Positions 20,318 to 31,689 of a stretch of 64,000 nucleotides of DNA are shown here, piece by piece. This DNA comes from Grifola frondosa (taxonomy: Eukaryota; Basidiomycota; Agaricomycetes; Polyporales; Grifolaceae), in the NCBI GenBank assembly GCA_001683735.1, contig LUGG01000006.1:1-64000 (forward strand), read 5' to 3'. The position numbers and the translations under genes are program-made. Each line of letters starts with the position of its first letter. The first letter of the stretch is position 1. Below the pieces are notes generated by a model. It searched no databases and was not told where the DNA came from. It saw nothing but the letters and a program-made list of their open reading frames with translations.

Positions 20318-20503
20318 TGTTGTAGTTTGGGTGGCGCGAGCTTCGCCACAGCTCGGGAGATGCCGGCGGAGTTTGAATAGTGCGCTGCGTCGGTGCAAGT
20401 TCTGATGTACTTACGGCATGCGTTTGTAACTTCTCGTCGAGATCCCTGGAATCTTAGGCTGTGGACACTCGACATAGGCTGGTCGTGAACTCTCAGTCTT
20501 ACA
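20318..20503 (+). repeat. 3' LTR of gag-only element
   Basis: 186 bp, directly after the purine tract; followed by GTCTT (20,504-20,508), the right-hand target duplication. Confidence 0.85.
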
Positions 20504-20558
20504 GTCTTTTCTTTACACTTCTTTTTGACAGTTGCTCTTTCAACATCATTAACTCAAC

Positions 20559-20909
20559 ATGCGTATTCATTGGTCCTATCTATGGCCTGCCACTCTGTGC
20601 TTTGGTGTAGTCATATGGTCTTGCAATGTTGACATTAAATATGACACATCTTTCACAGACATCAGGCGATTGATATCGATTAAAAATTATGTGGAGGCGG
20701 CCACTATGAAAAATATAACCGTGCCCTTTGTGGGTAGAGTAGAGGTGGCTACTCTCAAGTATGCGACCATGCCCCTTGTGGGTAGAGTAGAGACGGCTAC
20801 TCTCAAGTATGCGACCGTGCCCCATATGGGCAGAGTAGAGACGGCTACTCTCAAGTATTCGACCATGCCTGATATAGGCAGAGTAGAGACGGCTACTCTC
20901 AAGTATTGA
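20559..20909 (+). CDS. ORF with hydrophobic N-terminus and 16-residue tandem repeats (left copy)
   Basis: 116-codon ORF. The first 25 residues (WSYLWPATLCFGVVIWSCN) look like a signal anchor or transmembrane helix. After residue 45 the protein is made of 16-residue repeats of the type YATVPHMGRVETATLK, encoded by 48-bp minisatellite units. A counterpart with the same start and fewer repeats lies upstream of Rep in the right Helitron copy (61,609-61,926, minus). In this copy a one-base loss ends the frame near 20,908 while the minisatellite continues. Function is unknown. It could be a real Helitron accessory protein or an open frame produced by a minisatellite whose unit is a multiple of three. 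Confidence 0.4.
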   Translation: MRIHWSYLWPATLCFGVVIWSCNVDIKYDTSFTDIRRLISIKNYVEAATMKNITVPFVGRVEVATLKYATMPLVGRVETATLKYATVPHMGRVETATLKYSTMPDIGRVETATLKY

Positions 20910-21116
20910 CCGTGCCCATATGGGCAGAGTAGAGACGGCTACTCTCAAGTATGCGACCGTGCCTGATATAGGCAGAGTAGAGCGGCTACTCTCAAGTATG
21001 CGACCTGCCTGATATAGGCAGAGTAGAGGCGGCTACTCTCAAGTATGCGACCGTGCCCTGATATGGCAGAGTAGAGCGGCTACTCTCAAGTATGCGACCG
21101 TGCCTGATATAGGCAA
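20735..21116 (+). repeat. 48-bp minisatellite
   Basis: About eight units of the form GCAGAGTAGAGACGGCTACT plus a variable CCGTGCC-TATGGG part. The same array in the right copy (about 61,570-61,770) has about four, so copy number has changed since the copies diverged. Confidence 0.85.
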
Positions 21117-21534
21117 AGTAAAAACCACCATTATTATGGATGCAACCAAGACGTTCATACATAGAACAGAGATAATAGTGTATTTCACTAGGGATGAGGT
21201 TATCACTCAATATTGTCTATGTCACGTGATAGACATAGCGATTGTAATATCATATGATAAAACTTATCATGCAAGAATGTATCTCTATAGTAATACGGCC
21301 TACATCTATATTATTATGTTCACCTTTAATACATTCAATAGCTTCTTATTACATGTCAGTGTCAGATTTAATTCTGGAAGTCAAAATTTCCTTTTATCGT
21401 CATGTTTATCGGCGACATGATTTTGTTGTTTTCAATAAACAAAAACATGGATTCATATGTTTACTTGATAGATTGGTGTATACAGTTCACTACTCACACA
21501 ACCTATTAAAGTATATATTAAATCATTTTCTAAC

Positions 21535-24500
21535 ATGCAACAAGTAGGCGGTGCTGCATCAGCAAAGAAATCTCGCACTTGGTCTTCAGATGAAATCACT
21601 TATGTAAAAGATACAGCATTGTTAACTGATAATGCTCGTATAAGTTCGTAAACTTATGGTCCTAAATCTGTGTTATCTGAATGAATAAAGAGGCAGATAC
21701 TGTGATGGCAGATATTTCTTTGCAGTACTGGCCACACGTTTACCAGGTCATTCATTGAAAATCTTATGTCAGTCTCATGGTTTATTGTTCCTTCCAGAAC
21801 ACTAAGAAAAATGCAATAAGCAAGAAGTTTTACTACAGCATGTATGTGATACATGTCCAAAGTTTGTATCGTATTTAAAAAGATCAATCTGTTAAAAGCA
21901 ATCTTGAGCGACTACATCATCATAGAACACATTGCAACATATCTCAGATAATCAAACTAATTCAAGTTTCCACCGAAACTCCGATTCTAGTTTACTACAC
22001 TCTACAATTGAAGGATTTGTTCAAGACATTAATCCTGATAAGTTTGCTGAGTCTGGCTGTGCTATTTGCGGGAAGATTAAGTCTTTCTTCAAAAATGAAA
22101 AAACTGGCTGATTGTAAATTCAACATGCTATTCTAACACCTGATCAACCCATGACAAGATTGGAACGCCATTCAGAGGATGACCCTGTCAAAGAAATAGC
22201 TGGTCCAGTACTTTTGCCAAACTGTAAAGACATATGTTTTGAATGTAACAGTCATATGGAAAAAGGAATTTGTCCACCGGATGCTTTGGCAAATGGTTTA
22301 TGGATTGGAGAAGTACCACCTCAGCTTCAAAATTTAACATGGACTGAAAAAATGCTTATTGCTCGGGTCAAACATAATCATTGCATTGTCAAGGTTCAGG
22401 TTTCTGGTATGTCTAAATGAAGGCCAAGTTTTGAGTCATTCAATCCCATGCCTAAAATTTATTCGGTGTTACCTCCAACCGAGAAGAATTAGATGAAGTT
22501 TTAGCATTTTTATTTTGGGTCCTAACATGCCAACATCACAGGATTATAAACGTATTCCTATGTTGGTTAGACGTAATAAAGTTGCTGAAGCTTTGGAATG
22601 GCTCAAACTCAATCATGTTGATTATGCCTGATTAACATTTCTTATGCTAATCTCTCATCCTATCCTGAAGATGTTCCACCTGTAATGGTTGATTATACTC
22701 AGTCATACGATTCTCCAAAGATCCTGAAGCCACTGCAGTGAATGATAATGATGCAGAGGAAGGTGCTGATGACGAGTGTCCCTTTGTTGTTCATGGGCTA
22801 ACTGGAGAAAACATGATTAATTTAATGAAAATGCGACCTTCTGAAGTTCGGGCAAGAGCAGTTGAGCATTTTAAACAAGGAAAGGTTTTGGGAATTGGCC
22901 AAGAAAAGGTACCTGAAAGTCTTTACCATAATCCTCAACTATATCCACAAATGTTTCCTTGGCTCTTTCCCTATGGTTTGGGAGGCTTGGAGAATAATGC
23001 AGGCTACAGAGAGTTTCTGAAGAGAGACGCAAACAACAACTTGCTAATGTATCATGACAAGCTTTTCAACTAGAGCCATTGTTTCCATTGGTTGCCTTCA
23101 ATCATGAACAGATCAAAAATTCCACCACTGCAGGATATCTTTTAGCTGAGCGAAGCAAATTTACAGATATTGCTGATCGTCTTTTACATTTGAATAATGA
23201 TACTTTGACAGATCTGGTGAAGCGTCTATCAGAAGGACCAGTGAAACCTGAGACAGAAGAGGAGAAGGCATGTTTTAAAATCATCAATGATCTGGATCAT
23301 GTGCATATCGTGTCAAAGGTTCTATGACAAGTAAAAGTACATGCGTAATGAAATCTGGGCATTAACTTCATATTTAGGAGCACCTTCATGGTTCATAACA
23401 TTCTCACCTGCTGATATCAATCATCCAATTGCATTGTACTTTGCAGACAAGGATGAGGTATTTAAACCACAATTCAGAAGTAAGGATGAGCGATTCAGAC
23501 TTATAGCCAATAATCCAGTAGCAGGGGCTAGATTTTTCAAAATGATGGTAGAATTATTTCTGACACATGTACTAGGAGTAGGATTGGACCGTCGAGGTAT
23601 TTATGGTGATACGCTGGATACTATGGCACTGTGGAACAACAGGGTCGGCTCACTTTACACATGCACATGTTAATATGGATTCAGGTGGATTAACTCCACA
23701 AGAGATTCGTGATCGCATTATGGATCCAAACTCTGATTTCAGAAACATATGGTGGAATATTTAGAGAGTGTACAAATTGGTGAATTTATGAATGGCACAA
23801 TGGAAGATGTGAGGACAACAATTGAAGAACCAATGCAGCCAATCCTGAGCGACATCCTCCTACTGAGTCTTTACCGATGCTCCACCTCCAAAATGTTCTA
23901 ATAAAGATTGTCAAAATTGTAATGACTGTGAAATTACAATAGCTGGTGGAAACGATTCACTAATATTGTGGATGAGCTAATGTATTTATCTAACCGTCAC
24001 TCATGTAGAAATATCGGGATGGTGATAAAGATGGCAATTCTAGAGGTTGTATCAATAAGCTGGGTAACTGTAAAGCTAGATTTCCAAGGGAAACATATTT
24101 GGAGACTACGTTGATCCTGCTACAGGTGCTCTTAATATGAAAAAGGGGGAGGCATGGATTAATACTGTGACCCCAAGGTGACATATCTCTTAAGTGTAAT
24201 ACTGATGTCACAAGCTTACTTTCAGGCACAGCCATCAAATCAGTAATTGCTTATGTTGCTGATTATATCACCAAAACCCCATTGAAGACACACATCATGT
24301 TTCAGGCTGTCCAAAAAGTATTTGATCGATATGCAGACATTGTGACAGGCGATCAGAGCAGTAAGGAAAAGGCTAGGTCACTTATTACCAAAATTGTTAA
24401 CAGTTTGACAGCTAGTTCTGAAATAGGTGGACCTATGGCCTCGTTATACTTACTGAAACATAAGGATCATTATACAAGTCATAAATTCCGCATATGCTTT

Positions 24501-27500
24501 TGGAGAAGTTATATTAATCAGGTTAACTCTGCTTGGGAACAGCCTTCATGGATCAAACACCGGATAAAGTTGTTCTAGGTAATGTTAAAGGCAAGGTGGT
24601 GGCACTATCAGCAGTATCAGACTATATTTATCGACCCTTGAAATATGATCACATATCATTATATGATTGGATCAGCGGGCCAATAAACAGAGAATATCCA
24701 AGAATAAAATTGTCAATGGTGATATTAACATAGCTGAAGATGGATGCGATGACTTTGAAGATAATTATGATATTAATCCTACATTTGATATCAATTATTC
24801 TCAATCTGTGTTGATGGGTGATAATGATGTGGATACAATAGCTAATTATGATGATGAGAGTGAGGATGAACTCCTACTTACTTCTAAAAGTGCAAAAGAA
24901 GCTATACATATCTCAAATGCTGAATCACATAATAAAAATGAATCCAAGTATGCACCATTTACTCGTGATCATCCTCAATATCAGACACATCATGTTTCTT
25001 TATTATCAGAGGAAGACAGTTTTGTGCCTAACTTTGTAGGAGGATCATTACCCCGACGGGACACTGGCAACCGTGAAGATTATTGTATGACAATGTTAGC
25101 TTTATTTAAGCCATGGCGCACTGGTCATGACTTAAAACCTGACAAAGATTTGCAATGGAATGATATTTTCACAGAGCATACATTTGATGATCGTCAGTTA
25201 GAAATCATGAAATTCTTTCATATACGATATGAATGCAATGATGCAAGAGATGATTTTTGTGCCATGCGTAAAGTAATAATGGAAACAATGATCTTCCCTT
25301 TGAAGCAGATAATCAGTTACTTGATGACTTTGACACTCAATATTTAAATGAAAGTAACATATGATTGATGTACGAGAGTTAATGGACACTCTGAATGATA
25401 ACTTTGGACTAATATCAGTCAATCAGAGCTCACTCGACAAAGTCACATGCTACAAGCTGAACGCATAATGTTAGGTGCTGGATGGATGGATCCAATGATT
25501 GATGGTTCTGACTCAGAGTCTAATCTAGTACCAGATCAATTTCAAAATGGAGATGGAAAAATCAGCTACTGAATGGAAGACCTTGCTGGCAAACAAACGA
25601 CAAGAAATTCTCAATGCACGAGAAGCTCAAGCAAGCCAGAAGAATCCTGTCAATCCAAAAACAGGCCTTCCAGAAAATAAGTTTGTTAACACCGTTGAAG
25701 TTATTGATCAATCTTATCTGGACAAATCTTTCAAAGCTAAGGACAAACATGCCCAAGCTCTTATTGATAATACAGTCAAGAAGTTCAGCCTGAATGAAGC
25801 TCAGGAACGTGCATTTAGAATTGTGGCCAATCATGCATCTCAGCAAAGTGGCGAACAATTGAAAATGTATCTAGGCGGTATGGCTGGAACAGGAAAATCT
25901 CAGGTGATCAAAGCCTTGATACATTTCTTTGGTGAGCGTAAGGAGGGATATAGATTTATATGTCTTGCACCGACAGGCTCTGCTGCTGCATTAATTGGTG
26001 GATCAACTTATCATTCCATATTAGGATTACGTCAACATGGATCAGAATCTTAGCAACTTTACTTGCAGTCAGAGAGAGACTACAAATGTTGAATATATAT
26101 TCTTGGATGAGGTATCGATGGTTGATTGTAATAGCTTATATACTATTTGTGAGAAAATGTGCAAAGCGCTCAAAAATGAAGGTCAACCGTTTGGTGGAAT
26201 CAATATGATATTTGCAGGTGACTTTGCACAGCTTTCCACCCCAGTGAATAGCAACACTCTTTTTCTCACAAAGTGGGACGTGTGATACATACGACTAGTA
26301 GCTATACTCAACAGGAAGCCTCTATTGGTAAAGCACTCTGGCATCAGGTAACAACTGTTGTTATATTAAGAGAAAATATGAGACAGCGGGCACAAAATTC
26401 AGATGATGCTAAGTTGCGGCAGCATTGGACAATCTTCGGTATAAGTCTTGCACAAAGGCAGATATAAAGCATATCAGTTCCCGAGTAGCTGGTCGTGGAC
26501 CTGGTAAACCCAAGTTGAATCAACGCAAATTTAGAAATGTGTCAGTTATCACTGCATGGAATGCACACAGGGATAAAATCAATGAGATGGGATGTGCTAG
26601 ATTTGCTGAGAGACATCACAACCATTGACTACATTCTATTCCCTAGATAAATGGGGAACAGATAATGATGAGAAGGATAAAAAATCTAGAAAAAAGAAGG
26701 TAGACCCTAAACGATCATCCAATGTCATTGATCCTATTCTCAAGATGTCTATGGAATCTGTCTCATAATAGTACAGATAATCATGCTGGAAAATTAACAT
26801 TATGCCTGGGTCTTCCAGTAATGATAAAGACCAATGAGGCAACAGAATGTTCAGTCACAAATGGTGCTGAAGGTATAGTGGTTGGATGGAAGTCACGTCC
26901 ATTGCCAAATAATAAACTAGGGTTAGACACTCTATTTATAAAATTAACTGCTGCACCAACATCGATTCAACTGGAAGGCTTGCCTGAAAATGTCATTCCA
27001 ATAAGTCACAGCACTAAAAAGATACGATGCAAGATGCCCAATGGAAAGGAGCTTGCAATATCTCGGGACCAGGTGGCTGTAATTCCAAACTTTGCCATGA
27101 CTGACTTTGGCTCTCAGGGTCGTACTCGTCTCAATAATGTTTGTGACTTACAGAATTGCAGTCTCATCAGTCTATTTACACTTGTTTATCTCGTGGATCA
27201 ACATATGAGGGAACAATTATTGTTCAACCTTTGATAGACGTAAAATGACAGGTGGTATCACTGGTAGTCTTAGACAAGAATTTCGTGAGCTTGAATTATT
27301 GGATGAGATCACAAAACTCGATACTTGAAGAAACTTCCAGCTAAAGTTACAGGCTCCACAAGAAATGCACTTATCCACTCGTTCAGAGCCTGGAAAGGTT
27401 CCCTCTTTGTACCTAAATCAATGCATGGAGCATTAAAATGGACCAAATCTGAGCCATTTGAAAAGAGGAACCTGAATCAGAGTTGCCCTGGAACATTGTT

Positions 27501-28570
27501 ACACGTCAGAAGGCAGACAAAAGACTAAAAATCAAGAGCAACTGAGGAGAAAATATCTTTACCTCTGGTCAAAAGGATATTAGTCTTTTTGTAAGTGCTA
27601 AAGGCACCAGCACTTTAAACACCATAAGCATTGATCAAGGTGGTTTAAAAAGTGGCAAGCGCAAAAGAGATGTGAACTCTGAAACTGTGGAAGACACAGA
27701 TGAACGTAAAGTTAAAAAGTCTAGATTACATAGCAATCTGATTTATTAACTTATGCTTCACCCATCGCTTTTCAGTGGGATGCTGACAACTATAGCTGTG
27801 CATATGATACTTTATTCTCTATCTTATTTTCAGTATATGTGAATCTACAGAAAGGTGGATGTCAGAAGTGGTTAATCAGAATGGACTTTTGAGATCATTT
27901 ACTGCTGCATTTCAACGAGTAAGGGAGGGTAAATCAACCATGGAACAAGCCAGAGATTGCTTACGGCAAATCTTACATAATATAGATGCAGAATCATTTC
28001 CACTCACAGGACATCGTGGCAGTGAACTTTTTTCACTATTAAAATGTATGCTAGAAGTGAACGATGGCTGTGTTGAACGTACTCTTTGCTGTCAGCATTG
28101 TCATATTGACTTGGAAGCTGAAGAGGATAATACCATTTTATGGGATTGCTCAAAAGTCATATGGAATGAATATCCTACAAAGCTTGGCTCACATAAAGAG
28201 AGGACTATAAAAGAGTGGCTTACTCCATTATTCAACCGACCCATTGCTCAAAAATGTGACAAATGTAAAGGCAACATGTTTCAACGAGTTGAATTTCCAC
28301 AAAATCCAAACTTTGTATGCTTTATTACTAATGGTACACGTATTAAATTTAATCATATGATTAATCTGAATGAAGACAGAGGCATACAGATTGTGTGGAA
28401 TTATATACTTTGGTGATTTCCACTTTACATCCAGAATCATCGAGGCAGATGGTAAGACTTGGTATAATGATGGTGTGGAATTAGGCAGAAGGTCAAAATT
28501 TCAAGGGAAATTGATGACATGGATGCAGCAAAGCTTAGTAGAGCTAAAAAGAGAAAGAGAGTGTAGCATT
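21535..28570 (+). pseudogene. Helitron Rep/PIF1-helicase with C-terminal USP-like domain (left copy, frameshifted)
   Basis: Starts with MQQVGGAASAKKSRTW. In order: an N-terminal region with a DUF6570-like block (about 22,130-22,730); the Helitron Rep domain (FPWLFPYGLGG at about 22,960; HUH-type LHMHML at about 23,655; paired tyrosines AYVADYITK at about 24,250), which nicks and rejoins DNA in rolling-circle transposition; a PIF1-like helicase (Walker A GGMAGTGKS at about 25,875; LDEVSMVD at about 26,100; GDFAQL at about 26,220); and a ubiquitin-specific-protease-like C-terminus (NYSCAYDTLF at about 27,790; two CxxC pairs; FHFTSRII and WYNDG at about 28,425-28,470). More than ten one-base gaps relative to the right copy split it into many frames. 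No full product is possible as written. Confidence 0.9.
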
Positions 28571-28614
28571 ATACTAAGTTGTAATATTCAATGTCAATGA
28601 CTCAAATTTGTTTG

Positions 28615-29455
28615 TTATTATATTAAGCTTGTAAAAATACTAATGTATTAGTTGAACCTACGTGTTTCAATTTATAAATGTCAATGATCCATACTATAAT
28701 TTTACAATTACTTATTTATAATGTATAACATGAATTGATAATCAATAGTTTAAATAATAAGTGTAGCACTTTGCAAAGGTGGGCATATTGTTGGGAGGGT
28801 AGGAGAAGGTCATTTAAAATATTTTAAAATAAATATTATTCAATAATAATAATTTTATGTTTAATTAGCTTGTAAAAAAGTTAATATATTAATTAAACCT
28901 TGTGCTTCAATTATGAATGTTAAAGGATGTATACTATAATTCTATAATTATTTGTTTATAATGTGTAATAAATGAATTAATAATGAATAGTTTAAATAAT
29001 AAGTTTGCACTTTGCAAAGGTACACATATTGTCAGAAGGGTAAAGAAGTTATAATATAATATTTTAAAATAAACAAGACTTAATAATAATAAAATTAATC
29101 ATTTTCCTCATCAATCGTACCTGCCATGCAGAGCAATGGCCTCTAAAACCAAGTGAAATTTGGGCAATTATTAGCTTATAAACAATGCTAATATATTAGT
29201 TAATCCTGTTTTTTTATATAAATATGAATGATCCATATTATAGGTTTATAATTAGTTATTTATTAACATATAAGATATGACTTTAATACTTTAAATTGTA
29301 CTTTGCAATGATAGACACATTGTTGAAAGATGGGGAAAAAAAGGTTATATACAATATTTCCAGACAAACAAGCCTTAAATAACAATAAATTAATATTTAA
29401 TCATTTTCCTCATCAATCGTATCTGCCATGCAAAACATGGCCCTCTAAAACCAAG
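28615..29455 (+). repeat. Helitron 3' tail: three related tandem units and two candidate termini
   Basis: Three related AT-rich units (about 28,615-28,867, 28,868-29,153, 29,154-29,455) each contain the TTATAAATGT / TAATTAGTT-like / CTTTGCAA blocks. The second and third each end in a stem-loop and CTCTAAAACCAAG followed by T, so the element has two possible 3' ends, at 29,153 and 29,455. The right copy has two units and one end (53,492). Confidence 0.7.
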
Positions 29456-29562
29456 TAGTGCAGCCCAGATGCAAATCATATATGAGTTTCCCCCAGTACA
29501 GAGCTGAAGAATCATCAGCTTACTTGTGATTGTTCTACTCTCACTATGAAACTGTGACACAA

Positions 29563-29795
29563 TTCTGTTAGTTGTATGATTTTGTCTCTCTCTCTTTCAT
29601 ATTTTTTACTTTTCATTGCGGTCACTTATTGCACCATTTCCTAGCTATATTGTGTTACATTTACAGAGCCATATCTCCATTATTCACTTCTCCTGCTGTG
29701 TCTTATCCTTCAGCCACAGTTTGTGCCACTTTCCTATTACTCCTGTTTACATTTCGCTCCATAGCATCTCCGGAGTCCGTCTCTGCTGGTCTAGC
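29563..29795 (+). repeat. LTR-like fragment L, copy 1
   Basis: Starts CTGTTAGTTGTATGATT and ends GGAGTCCGTCTCTGCTG. It matches 30,808-31,022 in inverted orientation over about 220 bp. In the fuller version at 30,780-31,022, the sequence next to its inner end (AGCAGCTCAACACGGACTCC) also precedes the copia fragment at 35,333. I infer an LTR-derived piece of that or a related element. Confidence 0.6.
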
Positions 29796-30654
29796 CAAAG
29801 TTGTGTGACCTGGGCACCTGCTCACATGCGCGTTCACAGCCCACACACGTCAAAAGTTTGCCTCCCTCCGAAACGTGAAATCACAGTTTTCTCTGTGGGA
29901 ATCAACGCGCCCATGAAAATCAAGCCAGGTCACGTTTTGACCACACAGAATCACAGCTTCGGTCACAGCACACTCACTTTTTGGTGGCACGTGCGCAAAG
30001 TTTGCCTGGGTGCTTCTTTTCGAGAGGGGGGGGTGCGGATGATGACGTGACAGCGGCGTGGCGGCGGGGTGGAGACAAGTGCAGGAGCATGGGGTAATGC
30101 AGGTTCAGGGCAGGACCACGGCGAGGGGTGGCAGTGATGGTGGTGGGCATGTGAATGGCGTGAGAGAAGAAGGAAAGGGGTGGGGAGACAGGCAAGAAGG
30201 GCGAGGCATGCGAGGCGGGGGGTTGTGCTCATCATGAATGTTGCACCTGGTCATGCCCAATTGTGCACACAGATTGTGGAGGGATGGGACATGTGTAATT
30301 AACATTTTATAGCAGTAGAGTAGTACTCAATGTAACAGAAACACCAGAAATTACAAAATCAGGTCTAATACAGTTGGGAACTACTATGGTCAAAGGGGAC
30401 TCAGAAAGCAAGCAGGAGAAAAGCATAACACATGAAAATGGATGGAAGCCAGATGGAGGACAGATGCACGGGCATGGGATGAACGAGAATGCACTAGGTA
30501 CATATGCACCGTCTGGGTGAAACCTTCCCTGTGCAGACCTCAACTGCGGCATGCAGCAATGGCGAGGCACAGCTGATGCCACAGTGCACACAGTGTCCCC
30601 ACGCTGCAATGCATATGTGTCATCGGCACCCGAGGAGCGACTGCTTGGGATCAA
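29796..30654. other. Unassigned DNA between inverted LTR-like fragments
   Basis: Contains a G-rich low-complexity stretch (30,030-30,210). A short plus-strand frame near 30,560-30,660 has a C/H pattern (QCTQCPHAAMHMCHRHPRSD) resembling a zinc-binding motif, without an identifiable family. Confidence 0.35.
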
Positions 30655-31022
30655 TGATGGATGTATTAGAGCCAAAAGCGAATGCTGGGGTGCCAGGAGC
30701 CACACTCAATAGAACAAGACACTGGAGTCCGTGTTGAGCTGCTGTGTACATGATATCAAGAGGTATACTACGCACCTGGAGTCCGTGTTGAGCTGCTAAG
30801 GAGAACAGCAGAGGACGGACTCCGGAGATGCTATGGAGCGAAATGTAAAACAGAAGTAAATAGGAAAGTGGCACAACTGTGGCTGAAGAATGAAGACACA
30901 GTGGATCAATGAATAACGGAGATATGGCTCTGTAAATGGAACGCGATATAGCTAGGAAAGGGCGCAATAAGTGACCGCAATGAAAAGTGAAAATACAAAA
31001 GAGAGAGATACGAATCATACAA
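30655..31022 (-). repeat. LTR-like fragment L, copy 2, with leader sequence
   Basis: Reverse complement of 29,563-29,795 at 30,808-31,022. Next to it are two copies of GGAGTCCGTGTTGAGCTGCT (about 30,723 and 30,780), and then the reverse complement of the copia leader (30,655-30,740 matches 35,333-35,411). This joins fragment L to the leader of the copia element and suggests L is its LTR. Confidence 0.6.
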
Positions 31023-31689
31023 CTAACAGGATGCTGGAAGATTGGACCGAGGATGGCTGGTGCAGCGACGGCGGCAGATTGCATGTCCACAGACGGTGCC
31101 ACCGTGTTCGGGATCATTCACTAGATCTGTCACTGTTGGCTTCTTTCTCTTCATTTGCAGGGTCCGGTAGAACTGTGGGATGGTCATTGAAACTGCGCCA
31201 GTCCTCGTACTTTTGCTTCCGATGTTGTCTTCCTGTTGGCCATCGCAGCATCAATTCGGCTTGTGAAGAACGTGAACTGTGATCACTGCTTGCACACCTG
31301 GAACAAAGTCTCTGGGGTTCTGCTCCTTGTCAGAGATGATGCACAAGTGTGAGATGCTCACATTTGGCTTCTGGTGAGGTCACCACGCCTGAAGATGGCC
31401 TTTCTTCGTCTCCTGGTTCTTCTGACTTCCCCACTGCCAGTCTACTAGATGTAGCAGTGGTGGTAAAGGTCCTGGTGAGAATGGAAGGATATGGTAGGTT
31501 GCAGAGTTGTGAGTGATGGTGATGGGAAGCAGTCGGGACGGCATCGGTGAGACCTGAAGCTGCTGTGAGCAGCCCCCCGGTGAGCACTCGGGCTGTTGTG
31601 CACAAGGTGACTGTACACGAGCATGTGCTGTGAGGTGTCAGAGATATCACAGCCACTCTTCGAGGCAACACACGATATAGCTGAGGGAT

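Larger units (their letters stand above)
19102..20503 (+). mobile_element. Gag-only LTR retrotransposon (TR-GAG-like, 1,402 bp)
   Basis: Two 186-bp LTRs with TG...CA ends (TGTTGTAG...GTCTTACA) enclose a single gag ORF, with a purine-rich tract (GAGGGGGTG) directly before the 3' LTR. The 5-bp duplication GTCTT flanks the element. There is no protease, integrase or reverse transcriptase, and only about 1 kb of internal sequence. This is the layout of TR-GAG elements, non-autonomous retroelements described in plants that keep gag only and borrow pol. The two LTRs look identical or nearly so by eye and the right Helitron copy has an empty site, so insertion is recent and happened after the two Helitron copies arose. 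Confidence 0.85.
16431..29455 (+). mobile_element. Long Helitron, left copy (5' end not defined)
   Basis: From at least 16,681 to 29,153 this interval matches, in inverted orientation, 53,492-64,000. The right copy leaves the window, so the 5' terminus cannot be placed; the start given here is provisional. The 3' end has the expected Helitron layout: a stem-loop (CCATGC...GCAATGG), a short spacer, CCAAG, then a host T. Contents in order: GC-rich repeat G, an 83-codon ORF, a gag-only LTR element found only in this copy, a 16-residue-repeat ORF, the Rep-helicase-protease gene, and tandem tail units. It is probably the product of transposition, because both copies stop at the same structure while their outer flanks differ. 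Confidence 0.75.

Noticed and set aside
20580..20948. 122-codon minus-strand ORF across the 48-bp minisatellite
   Set aside because: Antisense shadow of the tandem repeat; a unit length divisible by three keeps several frames open at once.
20735..21116. CRISPR-like array
   Set aside because: Units are contiguous 48-bp minisatellite copies with no unique spacers, and the organism is a eukaryote.
29563..31022. Terminal inverted repeats of one DNA transposon
   Set aside because: The inverted pieces carry leader sequence shared with the copia element at 35,333, so they are better read as two LTR-derived fragments in opposite orientation.
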